Positions 1 through 10,780 of a stretch of DNA of 64,000 nucleotides are shown here, piece by piece. Source of the DNA: Protopterus annectens (Eukaryota > Chordata > Ceratodontiformes > Protopteridae); NCBI RefSeq assembly GCF_019279795.1, contig NC_056738.1, positions 473,552,052-473,616,051 of the forward strand, in the 5' to 3' direction. Below the pieces are notes generated by a model. That model saw only the letters and a list, made by a program, of their open reading frames with translations, was not told the DNA's origin and did not search any database. The number at the start of each line of letters is the position of its first letter. The first letter of the stretch is position 1. The position numbers were made by a program, and so were the translations under genes.

Positions 1-503
1 GTTCACAAACAGTTCATGTGCCAAAAGAATACATCTCAATAACAACTTTTGTATGGCAGTTAATTGTATAAATAGTAAATAAACTACAAACTCCCATGTA
101 TCTTGTGTTAGCAATTGCAGGAGTGAGTACAATTCTACACTGACAAGTGTGTACTAGAAGTGGCAACATTCAGGTCTGAGTACAACATTTAAATCATTGG
201 CTACATCCCTAGCTTCAGATATAAAAATTATACCAACCTTCTGACTTAAACAACAGTGTCCACAGCAAACAAGTATGAACCCCACTTTGGAAAGCTGAAA
301 GGGCTACGCCTACCTGACTTAGCAATTTATAGCATTGGGTCCCTATGACAGTGAGTACTGCAATTACCACACAGCAGGCTGCATGCAGTTACCAAATGGT
401 GGCCACCAACTGGTGCAGAGGCCATCACATGCACATGTGCAGATACCTATAAAAGCACACTGTACTTGCTGCCCACACACACAATCACTCCATTGCAGAC
501 ACT
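1..503. other. Unrecognised AT-rich sequence
   Basis: No open frame with recognisable homology, no tRNA-like box pair and no terminal repeat could be seen. The frames present here are short and low in complexity. Confidence 0.5.
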
Positions 504-537
<34 letters not shown>

Positions 538-560
538 GCGAGATAGAGAGAGAGACATTA
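504..560. repeat. (GA)n / (GACA)n microsatellite
   Basis: An interrupted run of GA dinucleotides passing into GACA units and back to GA. A minus-strand frame across it is only Leu/Ser-rich low-complexity translation and is not a gene. Confidence 0.9.
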
Positions 561-1556
561 ACAGCAAAACCAAACCCAAAAGCAAAAGGAACATGGAAAT
601 TAATAATACCAACACATACAAAGGAAAGGTATGTAACAGATATGTATTTACTGGCATGTAGTAGATGTTTTTGAAGAGTACTCTACATACTTTGAAACAT
701 CCATATGTGGCAGCAGTACATATCTATGCACAGATGTCCAGCATAACTACTGTCATGGACAAATCACTGTGTAGCTGTGTGCAGGGGGACATAACTGTGA
801 CATATGTAGCTCAGCATTAAATGTCAAACATCTGATCCATGTTATCTGTGTCCTGTACTGTAGTGTGGACAATGGCTGTTTGGGGGAGTAGCGCAAACAG
901 CTATATAAACATGGATGTGACAGAGTAACACATGCATGATAGTCATATTAACATGTAGCTTAGCATTTGGCAACTGCTGTACCAGGCTAGTATGCTATTC
1001 TAGCAATTTGTAGCTATATACACACCCTCTAATATTACTGTGTGCTCACATGTGACACCTGTTCATGTTGCAGCAAGGGCCAACAGGTCAGCTGTGAGGT
1101 CCAGGGACTTACAACAGTGTGGACCTTGTGTGTGTATGGCACACAAGTATGGAGAGAGATATATGTGTCAGATTATTAACATCTGTACATGTGCATAGAG
1201 CAAGGGACATACTGCAACTGTATGTGAAGGGGGGACATATATATGTTGGTGAAGGTTGTTATGTGCATATTTGTATGTAGGTTGTAGTGTGTGGCAAACA
1301 AGACAGCATACAGTGCTGGTATATGACATGCGGTGGTTAAACACTGTTGGTGTGATTTGTTAAGTTTGCAATGTTGCAGCCAGTGAGGCCTGCTAAAGCT
1401 ACATGGACTGTGAACACCTTCAATGCATTTCTCACAAGACTGTGCGATATCATTACATTACTGTATACCTCATATCCTTTGCATAATTGATATTCCCACC
1501 ATGAAAGGTGGACTGTATATGTACCTATATGTATATGTACACCAATGGATGTGTAT
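561..1556. other. Unrecognised sequence
   Basis: About 1 kb rich in TGTG/CACA words with no coding frame or known repeat that I can identify. Confidence 0.5.
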
Positions 1557-1559
1557 ATG

Positions 1560-1611
<52 letters not shown>

Positions 1612-1628
1612 TATATCTATATATAGAG
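1557..1628. repeat. (AT)n microsatellite
   Basis: Nearly pure AT dinucleotides ending in an imperfect AGATATATCTATATATAG section. Ile-Tyr repeat frames on both strands arise from it and are not genes. Confidence 0.95.
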
Positions 1629-2290
1629 AGAGACATAGCCATATATAGTGAGACAGATGCCTGGTGTCAAATCCATGGCCTCAGGCTCAATGCATCCACT
1701 TTTAAAAAACATAGTATCCCCACAGTACCACATAGGTAGTAGCCCCCAACATGTTGAACAGGTACCAATGTGTACAAACAGCCAAGTGTTACGTCATCTC
1801 TCCTTTGGTAATCACATTTCCAAAGGTATTTTAAAATCCCTCGGTGGATCACATAAGCGATAAGGGGTCTGCATGCATATCCACACAGGTTGTTGTACAC
1901 CTATAATGAATAGCCATCATTGACAGACTTTGCTACGTTTGAACAGGTCTGAAATATACTTCAGGCATAAGCCCTCACTCACACTATTCAATAGAAACCG
2001 TAATGAGTGTGTGTGACAAGGATGACCTAGGCCAGGGATCACTGCAGTGGCTGGGCTTGTCACAAGCATACAGGTGTGACCTAAGGTCTGGAAAGCGGCG
2101 GCACACTCTGGCAAAAATAACAGATGTGTTCATGGAGAAAGCACGGTTCCCACCTATGAAATAATTGAGTTCACATGTACGTATATGTATTTGCCACACA
2201 GCTACCTGGCATGTGCAATGCACATACTGTTGTCATATTGATATGTCATACAGTAGTAAAAGCAAAAACCACAACACCTTGACCAACAGT
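1629..2290. other. Unrecognised sequence
   Basis: No recognisable gene or repeat. Short frames on both strands lack any family motif. Confidence 0.45.
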
Positions 2291-3598
2291 GTCACACACA
2301 TAGAGCACACACACCAAGTGCAGAATTCAATCCCCTACCTAACTACTTTATGATAATAGAGCAGTACACATTAACACGGTGTGCTATTCACATTACTGGA
2401 CGTTCTCTATTCCACAGGTATATTTGTAGGATGGTGACATCATCAGACTTGACAAAGATGAGTATACCACTTTTAAGGTGGTTCAGTAGTCTTCAAAAAG
2501 GTTGCTCTTCTCCAAGGAGAGACACACACTCTCCTTTTGTTGGCAAATACAGGATTCAAACCCCTACTTAACGATACTAGAGGAGTACACATTAACACAA
2601 CACACTATACACTTTACTGGGAGTTCTCTTTTCCACAGGTATATTTATAGGATGGTGTCATCATCAGACATGACAAAGATAAGTATACCACTTTTAAGGT
2701 GTTTTAGTAGTCTCCAAAAAGGTTGCTCCTCTCCAAGAAAATCACACACAAACACACAGTTGTCAAGTACAGGATTCAAACCCCTACCTAGCTACTTTAT
2801 GATACTAGAGGAGTACGCATTAACACAAGGCACTATACACATTACTGGGAGTTCTCTTTTCCACAGGTATATTTGTAGGATGGTGACATCATCAGACTTG
2901 ACAAAGATAAGTATACCCCTTATAAGGTGTTTAAGTAGTCTCCAAAAAGGTTGCTCTTCTCCAAGGAGATCACACACACACCCACACAGTTGTCAAATAC
3001 AAGATTCAAACCCCTACCTAACTACTTTATGATACTAGAGAAGTACGCATTAACACGACGCACTATACACATTAGTAGGAGCTCTCTTTTCCACAGGTAT
3101 ATTTTTAGGATGGTGACATCATCAGACTTGACAAAGATACGTATACCACTTATAAGGTGTTTTAGTAGTCTCCAAAAAGGTTGCTCCTCTCCAAGATCAC
3201 ACACACACACAGTTGTCAAGTACCGGATTCAAATCCCTACCTAACTACTTTATGATACAAGAGAAGTACGCATTAACACGACGTGCTATACACATTACTG
3301 GGAGGCTTTTTTTCCACAGGTATATTTGTCGGATGGTGACATCATCAGACTTGACAAAGATAAGTATACCACTTTTAAGGTGTTTTAGTAGTCTCCAAAA
3401 AGCTTGCTCCTCTCCAAGGAGAGATACACACACACGCACACACACATGTCAAGTGCAAGATTCTAACACCTACCTACCTACTTTATGATACTAGAGGAAT
3501 ACGCATTTACACAATGCACTTTACACATTACTGGGAGTTCTCCTTTCCACAGGTATATTTGTAGGATGGTGACATCATCAGACTAGACAAAGAGGGTT
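2291..3598 (-). repeat. Tandem array of a ~215-235 bp SINE-like monomer
   Basis: Six diverged copies lie head to tail. The landmark GATTCAAACCCCTACCTA recurs near 2323, 2553, 2773, 3002, 3227 and 3460. Each monomer also carries a CTACTTTATGATACTAGAG block, an ATTACTGGGAGTTCTC block, GGTGACATCATCAGACTTG, a CTCCAAAAAGGTTGCTC block and a short (CA)n tract. Spacing varies because the (CA)n length and small indels vary. On the minus strand each copy shows GGGGTTTGAATC, close to a Pol III box B, with a plausible box A region (TGTTAATGCGTAC) about 45-60 bases upstream. I infer a tRNA-derived SINE-like monomer amplified as a satellite. The tandem repetition is directly visible; the SINE origin is inference. 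The recurring frames translated from it are not genes. Confidence 0.8.
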
Positions 3599-3615
3599 AC
3601 ATTAGGTGACATTAG

Positions 3616-5690
3616 GTGGGCTACATAGAAGGAATTTCTAAACACTTTGGCTATGGGATCATCAAAGGAGAGTTTACTATCTACCTGGGTCCCCAGGGCC
3701 ATAATTACTTTCTCCATACATACTGGATTACCACCTATGTGGTAATTTGTGTGCACTTTGTTTTATCCAAAGGGGATGACTATGCATTTGTTGGCATTCT
3801 GCTTGAGGGCATTGTTTTGACACCAGGTATCTGTCTCTGTAAGACCTTTCTGGAGGATGTCTGTGTCAGCCATAGAGTCGATTATGGACCACAGTTAGCT
3901 GTCATCTGCAAACTTGTTCAGCCATACTCCTCCCATGCTTGCCTGTACCACTGAGCAGTATCTACTGAACAGGTGGGGTCCCAGGACCAAGACCTGTGGG
4001 ATGCCATTTGTGATGACTAGTTTAGAGTCAGACATGTCACCCACAACTCTGAACATGTGTGTTTGATCTCTGAGCCAGTTGGCCACCCATCCTGTGGCAT
4101 AGCTGTTACTGTTCAAGCTGGTAAGCTTATCCATGATTCCAGAGTGGGGAATGGTGTTGAAAGGCCTTAGTGAGGTCCAGGTGGGCTGTGTGGACTACTT
4201 TCACCTCCATCTATGTCCTTGGCAACTGTTTCAAAGAAGTCAACTAGGTTTAGGAGGCAAGATCTGCCTTTAACAAAGCCAAGTTGGGTAAAGTCCAGTG
4301 TCTGGAGGTTCCCAATGTCTCTGTTTATGGGTTCCATGATAATTTGCTCCATAGCTTTGCAGACCAGGCTGAGTAGGCCTATAGGGCAATTGTTTCCAGG
4401 TTCTGTTGTGGCACCCCCTTAGTGGAGCTGGATGACTGTTGCTGTATGCCATTCTTTGGGTACATAGCTTGTGGTAAGGTTGAGTCTGGACAGTGAATGT
4501 AGGTGAGGGTGTAGTTCCTTTTGGGGCTGATGTAAGATGCAGCCTGAGACACCATCCAGTCCCATTGATGCTGTGTTCTTAGCTTTGGAGAAGGCTGTTT
4601 CTACCTGCATGTCCATGAAGTCTGGGGCTCTGCATTCTTCTGGGATGGACACAGGCCCTTTTGGGGGTGATGGGGGGGTGTTTGCACTGAACGTGTCCAC
4701 CAGGATGTGGGCAATGTCAGTTGGTTCAGTGTATTTTTTGCCATTTAGCAGTAGCTGACAGCATATTTGAGAGTTGCCACCTAAATGTTTGGTATAGCTA
4801 ACGAAGGCTTTGTGGTTGTTATTCTTACATTCCTTGGCAATTTGTCTTTAGAAACTGGCCTTGGATTATTTTATGAGTAATCATTGTTTCTTCCTAATAA
4901 TGATCAGTGATGCCTTTCCATTTGTGAAGTTTGCTCTATCATGTGTTTGTTTCCTCCTTCTGTTGTATAGCTTATTTATGGGCAACAACCACCAGATTGT
5001 TTTCTTATTTTTGGAGGAATGTGTCTTGTTTTTATTTGGGATGTCTCGATCCATGCATCCCTGTAGATGCTCATAGAATGCACTTGTAAATGATTTGGCA
5101 GATTGTATAGCATTATCCTATAGCAAGGGGGCTTTGGAACTTTCCACTTTGGTCTTGAGAAGTGTGCAGTTTGCTTTTGAAAATGTCTTCACAGTGGTTT
5201 CCTTGACTGGGAGGGGGGATGGGATGTGGATGTCCACTGTGATTACTTTATGATCTGATAGTACCAGCAAGGGGTTTATCTCTGTTGCGGAACACTGGTA
5301 CCCCATGTTGGTGATGCTCCAGTCCAGTATGTTGTCACCTCTAGTAGCCATGGTGGCCAGCTGTTCCAGGGCGTTTAAGTGTTTACACCCTTGGAAGCAT
5401 TGGGCAATGGACATTGTACACCAGTAATTATCTCGGTCAATGTTTGGGTAGTTGTAATCCCCTCATATAATGCTGTTTGGTAGGACCTTTATATTTTCCA
5501 GTGTTCTCAGGAATACTGAGTGAGGTTCCTGAGACATGGTAGGTGATCTGTAGCAGCCTACAATGTGATAAGCAGCTTTGCCCAATGTGACTTGCACTTG
5601 CATAATCTCCGAGGCCTCATGCTGTGCCACTGACCTGGAGGTGTGTGTATCCATAAGGTAAATGGATACACTCCCTTCCTTCTGTATTTC
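3616..5690 (-). mobile_element. CR1-like LINE fragment, ORF2 endonuclease to RT (decayed)
   Basis: Read on the minus strand this is the ORF2 of a jockey-superfamily (CR1-group) non-LTR retrotransposon, broken by frameshifts and stops. Near 5654-5463 the endonuclease shows IVGCYRSPTMS; at 5414-5118 it shows NILDWSITNMG and LLVLSDHKVITV, the late APE-endonuclease block. Around 4800-4850 a linker reads KNNNHKAFVSY. The RT begins around 4700-4420 (KEWHTATVIQLH) and continues at 4352-4167 (LGFVKGRSCLLNLVDFFE). Near 4134-3895 it has IPQVLVLGPHLF and FADDS, the latter equivalent to the catalytic F/YADD box. The C-terminal thumb is weak toward 3616. The 5' part (ORF1) is absent, as expected of a 5'-truncated LINE insertion. 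CR1 membership is favoured because a sister copy at 26.5 kb carries the CR1-type ORF1 esterase. It is not functional. Confidence 0.8.
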
Positions 5691-6015
5691 ACTCTGGGTT
5701 TTGGGTCTGAGGATCAGAGGGATTGTGAGTGTTTTACGTGGGGCATGTCCAACAGCTCTGAGTTTGACATAGCTTTGTATGTTATGCAGAGATCACCTCT
5801 GAGTAGGCAATATGCAAGACAGTACAGCTGGGGCATTTACAGATGGTCTGTGTATGGCATATATGTCAGGCCACCAATGCTCCTTGTGAGGTATTTCTGC
5901 AGGCTTTCCAGTTGTTGTAGATCTCTTGTGAGGTATATAGCAGTAAGGGCATTGATGGTCACCCTGTTACACACATCTGTGCACATCCATCTTTGCCTTA
6001 TTATACTGTGTTCCC

Positions 6016-6016
<1 letters not shown>
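5691..6016 (-). mobile_element. CR1-like LINE, C-terminal ORF2 fragment
   Basis: The minus strand contains a second copy's ORF2 tail, with phrases such as LQQLESLQKYLTRSIGGL and, in another frame, RGDLCITYKAM. The latter corresponds to the R..L.RGDL....K.. segment near the CR1 ORF2 C terminus. It is homologous to the sequence around 6450-6600, so it is a separate copy rather than a continuation of the 3616-5690 piece, which starts with endonuclease sequence. Frames are broken. Confidence 0.65.

Positions 6017-6018
<2 letters not shown>

Positions 6019-6085
<67 letters not shown>
6019..6085. repeat. (AT)n microsatellite
   Basis: Pure AT dinucleotides flanked by ATACATAC on the left and AGGTACATAGGTAGG on the right. 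It lies exactly between two CR1-like pieces, so it may have grown from a LINE 3' end. Confidence 0.95.
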
Positions 6086-6087
<2 letters not shown>

Positions 6088-7960
6088 TACATAGGTAGGT
6101 AATAGGCTATCTGCCTGAAGGCATATATTAGTATGGCCAGAGTGTGCAGCTATCTCCACCCATGGTGTTAGTTCCCTAGGTCTCTGTGTAGTAGAGCTGA
6201 TGAAGTGCTGCCTAGTGTGACACTTCAGTTTCACATACACTCATCAAGTCTCCTCTGGAAGAGTGTCAGTGAGGGACTCGGCCTACTGTTGGTTGGGAGC
6301 CAGTTCCAAAGCAAGGGACGCCTATGAGGTAGTACTGTATCCCTCCAACATGTTCTATTTAATGTTGTGATGATGATATCCCTAGAACATGTGGTACAGT
6401 GAGCTTGGGTTTACTACAGATAGTGCATGTACATCAGTTCTGCATTGGACATGGACCAGTCTGTTGGGCAGAGATCTCATGAGTAGACAGTATGCAACAG
6501 AGTACAGAGTGAGTTAAATTCAGTCATGTTGCATGGGGCAACTGTTTGAGGCCAGTAATCCTCTTGTTAGGTACTTCAGTGCTCTTTCCAGCTGCTGAAG
6601 GTGCCTAGTCAGATGCATTGCAACTCTGATGTGGTACTCTCATACAGGTCTGATGAGTGATGGGCACAGGGAACCTCCTTTGACCGACATGCAAAGACTT
6701 TGGCGGTTTGTGGAAACACATAGCATGTATTTCTAACCACTTTGTGAATGTGTTTCTGGAAGTGGAGATGACTATCCACATGTGTCCATATCAACTCCAT
6801 ATTTATGGTGTTGGCACCTATGTGGTATTTGTATGACTGTAGCTCGGGGCCATAATCCTGTCACCACATCTGTCTGACTGTGAACCTTTATAAGGATCTC
6901 TCTGTTGTTCCAAACATCAAGTATGACACCATTTGTGCAGTCAGCCACAACCTTTGCTAAACATAGCCCTCGTGTGTTTGACTGTATATCTGGAGGGCAT
7001 ACACCAGACAGGTGGGGTCTCATGACTGAGCCATGGGGGACAGCAGTTGTTACCAGCTTGAACAGGTGACCACTTTTCTTACCTTGTGGGATCTATCTGT
7101 GCCCTATTTGGCAATCCATCAGATGACATACATATTTATGCACGGGTTGTTGATATTGTGGATATGACATGTGTCTGGGATGTTTGTAACGGGCTTTACA
7201 AGGTCTATGTGGGACATGTGTAGCTCATTTCATTGCTGTATGTCCTGGGTGACTGCTTTGAAAACAGTGAAGCAGGTATGGGAACCATGATCTGCCCCTG
7301 AACAAAACAATATGGCTAGGGTTGGGTGTTTGTAGGCTCCCAATACCTCTGTTTATGAGGTCCATCATGATGGACACCATGGCTTTGCAGATAAGGCTTA
7401 AAAGGCTAATAAGACAATAGTTCCCATGGTCTGTTGTGCACGAACACTTGTGGAGTGTGCCAAACGTTGCTGTAACCCATTCAACGGTTTCATATCCTGT
7501 ACAGAGGGTGAGGCTCAACAGACTGTTCAGGTGCAGGGTCTGTTTGTTCTGGAGTTCACTTACGACACAGCTAGGGAAACAGTGTAATCCCATAGACGCC
7601 GTGTTTTCAGGTTTGGAACGAGCTGTTTACCCATTCTATATGTGATATCTGTGCTTTCACAATCTCCAGGTATGATGATGGGGCCTTTTGTCAGTGAGAG
7701 GGGGGTATGTATGTATGAGCCTGTCTGACAGGATGTTGGCAATGTCAGTCATTTACAGTTTGCACTGACTCAGGACATATATGAGTGTACATTGCTATTT
7801 ATGACATAGCGGAAGGAAGCGTCATGGTTCTCTATGGACTCCTTCACAGATTCTTTTGCCAGAACATGGATTGGATAATGTTTGGAGTGCACATTGTTTA
7901 CTGATGATACTGATTGCAGGTTTATTGATCTTCTTTGCTTTTTCACTTTCTGTGAACAAC
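6088..7960 (-). mobile_element. CR1-like LINE fragment, linker plus RT to C terminus (decayed)
   Basis: A third minus-strand copy, more decayed than its neighbour. From 7900 downward it shows LAKESVKESIENHDASF, matching the linker between endonuclease and RT. At 7593-7225 it shows SLICKAMVSIMMDLINRGIG and FRGRSW, the RT region corresponding to MEQIIMEPINRDIG at 4352. At 7023-6772 are scrambled palm remains, and at 6800-6609 HLHFQKHIHKVVRN, the typical thumb segment after the palm. A C-terminal end lies near 6330-6090. Several frameshifts and stops interrupt it. It is on the same strand and in the same order as the two pieces to its left, so they may be separate insertions or one locus rearranged. 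Confidence 0.7.
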
Positions 7961-8131
7961 TTAAGTACCTGTGGTACATAGTTTGATTATGAGAGGATTC
8001 CAATATATTATATGTGTCTGTTTTTATATAACTGTGTGCACAAGGTAGGATTGGTGAATAGGGACAGGTTCCTGGGGTAAAACATGCAACTGCCAGATAT
8101 GTGTGGCCCACTGCTGTACTCAGACATGGCC

Positions 8132-8290
8132 TAAGTGTGTGAGCATGCCCAGTATGACCTTTCAGTATGTTGTTGCCTGACATTTGCTTTGTTTATTTAA
8201 GTGTGTGAGCATGCCCAGTATGACCTTTCAGTATGTTGCTGACTGAAATCCACTACATTTGTTGAAGTGTGTGAGCACGCCCGGTGTAGA
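8132..8290. repeat. 66-bp minisatellite, about 2.4 copies
   Basis: GTGTGTGAGC begins at 8135, 8201 and 8267, a constant period of 66. The first two units are nearly identical over GCCCAGTATGACCTTTCAG; the third is diverged (GCACGCCCGG) and truncated. Confidence 0.9.
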
Positions 8291-8815
8291 CATTTATACT
8301 ATATGTGTTGTGGCAAATCAAGTTGTATTTTTACTGCAGAGCTCACCTTTGTGTCATAAATCAACAGGGATCATGCTGTGCCTGCAGGGCTTCCATGAGA
8401 CACTTTGCATAGACTTATCAACATTTCTACATACAGGGGGGACAGCTATTCTTTGTACATTTCTACCTGGGGGCACACCTGATTGTTACTGTGGGTGTAC
8501 ATAGGATGAGGGGTTCACCTGACACTTATACACATTTGCTATGCCTGCACTGCTATGTAAGGGACACCATTGTACTGTTGCCTATCGTACTGGCTTGAGC
8601 CATACTACTGTACTACAGATCTTAGTGTCCAATGTCACGTATATTAGATTGCGACTTCATAGCCTACCCAACCCACATCACATCGCCTGGCCTGCTGCTC
8701 TCTGTCTGCATAGACCTGTGGGGGAGGTTACCCATATGCCTCTTTAGGGGCATGATACAGCATTTCTTTGAGTTTGCATTAGTGTACAATTGTCCTGCTG
8801 TGTCTGTGCCAGTGA
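8291..8815. other. Unrecognised sequence
   Basis: No recognisable gene or repeat. Short open frames here lack family motifs. Confidence 0.45.
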
Positions 8816-8819
8816 AATG

Positions 8820-8892
8820 CTGTCATGGCTTAGTGGCTCAGTACTGTGACTATAGCGCACATTATCCTGGGTTTGAGCCCTGTCACTGCTTT
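8820..8892 (+). repeat. tRNA-derived SINE head (tRNA-like pseudogene)
   Basis: TGGCTTAGTGG at 8826-8836 fits a Pol III box A, and GGTTTGAGCCC at 8870-8880 fits box B. The 44-base spacing matches a real tRNA. The flanking sequence does not form a convincing acceptor stem, so this is more likely a SINE head or tRNA pseudogene than an active tRNA. Confidence 0.55.
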
Positions 8893-8960
8893 TTATTTTC
8901 ATGCTGGGCAGACCAGACTGCTTAAGGAACAGTAAAGCAAATATGAGCATGTTTATCTGA

Positions 8961-9001
8961 CTTTGCTCAACTTTGCCCGACTTTGCCCGACCTTGCCCGA
9001 C
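8961..9001. repeat. Four 10-bp tandem repeats (CTTTGCCCGA)
   Basis: CTTTGCTCAA, CTTTGCCCGA, CTTTGCCCGA and CCTTGCCCGA lie head to tail. They are followed by a small ACGTGC..GCACGT hairpin at 9000-9017. Confidence 0.9.
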
Positions 9002-9184
9002 GTGCAGTTAGCACGTTTGTTTACATATACTAAATAGTGGTAAAGGCTGCTTAACACTGCTTTATATTGCTTAAAATATGGCAAGCATGCCTCAGGTGGT
9101 GCTGCAGGGCTACCTATGTTGGATGCACATAGTACACTCTCTATACATGTTTGAAAACAGGTAGTGTCAAGTTAGGCATCCCTT

Positions 9185-9190
9185 TTATTT
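9185..9190 (-). terminator. Candidate poly(A) signal of the Harbinger transposase
   Basis: AATAAA on the minus strand lies about 42 bases past the transposase stop codon, a fitting distance for 3' end processing. This is a short, common motif, so position is the only support. Confidence 0.4.
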
Positions 9191-9231
9191 TATGTGTGAG
9201 TCAGAGAGAGGTATCATTTCCAGGGTTCCTA

Positions 9232-10380
9232 CTAAGCCAATGTATGTGCTATGCGTTGCCTCTTTGCCAAGGCCAAGGCATACTGGGCATGTCTCCTTCT
9301 GCCTACTGGGGCAGGCTCAGGTTGTTCCTCCTCTGAGTCACGCTCTGCCTGTGATGGCCTTGGCAATGGTGGGGAGCTGTTTGGCCCTGCCCCATGCTGT
9401 TCCTGCTGCAGCTGTTTTCGCAGGATCATATTGTGTAGCATGGCACATACCATGACAATTTGGGTACATGTAGTTGATGAGTACTGCAAGGCTCCACCAG
9501 ATGTGCCCAGACACCGGAACCATGACTTCAGCATCCAAAACATACGCTCGATTACATTTCGTGTTTGTGCGTGTGCCTCATTATGGAGTTCTTGTTCAGG
9601 TGTGTGTGCATTTCTGATGGGTGTCATCAGCCATGGCCCCAGTGCGTATCCAGCATCCCCCACTAGGTGACTGTCAGGGATGTCCCCATTGGCAAATGTC
9701 TGGTACAGCTGCGTCAGATGCCAGATATGGGAATCGTGGTAGCTTCCAGGGCAGCCGTCACATACATTCAGTATTATGCCCTGGGCATCGCACATGACAT
9801 GGCAGTTGATGGAGGGGAAGCCCTTGCGGTTGATGTAAGCCCTACCCCACTCACCAGCTGGTGCTTTGATGTGTATGTGCGTGCAGTCAATTGCACCCAC
9901 TACCTCAGGGTATTCCGCTATTTGCTGGAAAAGATGCATATTGCTGGCCAATGCCTCACAGGAATTGGGGAAATATACATGATCACTGACATGTGCTGAC
10001 ATGGCATTCAGGAACTGGTGCAGTACCCTGGATGCTGATGTCTGTGAAATCCCCATCATATCACCAGTTGGTCTCTGGAAGGTACCTGTTGCTAGTATTC
10101 TTAGGCCAACACATACCTTGGTTTCCACTGGGATGGGTTCCCCTCTGTTGGTTCTGTGTGTGAGGCATGGTCTGCACAGCTCAACAATTTGCTGCAGGAG
10201 GTCTCTGTCCACTCTATAGCGCTCCACTATCTCCAGCTCATGTAGCCCCTGGTAGGTTACCCTGGGTCTGTACTCTCTTCTCCGTCTCCTCACTGTGAGT
10301 TGCTCAGCAGCATTCGCAATGGCACCACCCTCAGCATCTTGCACATGTAGGCTTATAATAGCAATGCCAGCCCCTAACAT
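9232..10380 (-). CDS. PIF/Harbinger transposase, intact 382-codon ORF
   Basis: An uninterrupted DDE transposase of the PIF/Harbinger (HARBI1-like, DDE_Tnp_4) family, which cuts and pastes its own element at short TWA-type targets. The basic N terminus (RRRRR at 31-35) is followed by a helix-turn-helix-like region at about 85-130 (LRILATGTFQRPTGDMMGIS). Catalytic residues are visible: D165 in VGAIDCTHI, D242 in VGDAGYAL and E278 in NVIERMF. The family-conserved GSYHDSHIW lies at 212-220 and VCAMLHNMIL near the end of the catalytic domain. The C terminus is a Glu/Pro tail followed by a basic stretch. HARBI1 proteins are about 350 residues, so the length is normal. The start at 10380 is the first ATG of the frame and leaves a complete domain. 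Harbinger elements normally also encode a Myb-like protein; I did not find one, and clear terminal inverted repeats were not found either. It could be an autonomous element part, a cross-mobilised remnant, or a domesticated gene. The intact frame contrasts with the decayed relative at 14.55-15.56 kb. Confidence 0.93.
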   Translation of the reverse strand: MLGAGIAIISLHVQDAEGGAIANAAEQLTVRRRRREYRPRVTYQGLHELEIVERYRVDRDLLQQIVELCRPCLTHRTNRGEPIPVETKVCVGLRILATGTFQRPTGDMMGISQTSASRVLHQFLNAMSAHVSDHVYFPNSCEALASNMHLFQQIAEYPEVVGAIDCTHIHIKAPAGEWGRAYINRKGFPSINCHVMCDAQGIILNVCDGCPGSYHDSHIWHLTQLYQTFANGDIPDSHLVGDAGYALGPWLMTPIRNAHTPEQELHNEAHAQTRNVIERMFWMLKSWFRCLGTSGGALQYSSTTCTQIVMVCAMLHNMILRKQLQQEQHGAGPNSSPPLPRPSQAERDSEEEQPEPAPVGRRRHAQYALALAKRQRIAHTLA

Positions 10381-10615
10381 TTTTTGTCTGAGTTAAGCTT
10401 TTTAAGTTTTCATTCTTTGTATACTGCAGCATTGCAGTGTTTTTGAGAAAAACATGGGGGGATGTTGTTTGCAGAGTTGTAAGTGCTGGACTGGGCTAGT
10501 GTACTGCCTGTGTAATTGGCTGATTCTGATTTATTTCACCTGGCAGCTCTGTTAGTTCTCCTTGGTTAACTTCCTACTACTTCTTTTCCTTCCTTTTCTC
10601 TTTCTGTTTCCACAA
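10381..10615. other. Region upstream of the Harbinger transposase
   Basis: This is where the promoter of the minus-strand transposase should lie. I see no convincing TATA box or initiator, only T-rich and C/T-rich runs near 10550-10610. Confidence 0.35.
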
Positions 10616-10780
10616 GGGGCAGCGCTGCGCAAACAAGCGCAAACACGCACACACACAGGCTTACACAGGCTTAGATAGGTGCATACGCATGCACACATGC
10701 TTACACAGGCTTACACATGTGCACACACGTGCACACAGGCTTACAGGCGCCACACACGTGCACGCAGTGTAAGCATGTTT
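10616..10780. repeat. CA-rich degenerate minisatellite
   Basis: Irregular repeats of GGCTTACACA, GTGCACACA and GCACACACGC, with at least four copies of the CAGGCTTACA word. Confidence 0.8.

Noticed and set aside
1337-1642. Open frames of Ile-Tyr, Thr-His, Cys-Val or Ser-Leu repeats at the (AT)n, (CA)n, (GA)n and (CT)n tracts
   Set aside because: They are translations of dinucleotide repeats, open in several frames, with no unique domain.
2400-3400. Possible hammerhead ribozymes in the tandem array, since CTGATGA recurs on the minus strand
   Set aside because: No proper stem II can be drawn between CTGATGA and the next GAAA, and no stem I closes the core.
3616-3954. 112-codon plus-strand frame as a gene
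   Set aside because: It is antisense to the RT region of a minus-strand CR1-like LINE.
9251-9999. Plus-strand frames of 110-139 codons
   Set aside because: They are shadows of the minus-strand Harbinger transposase.
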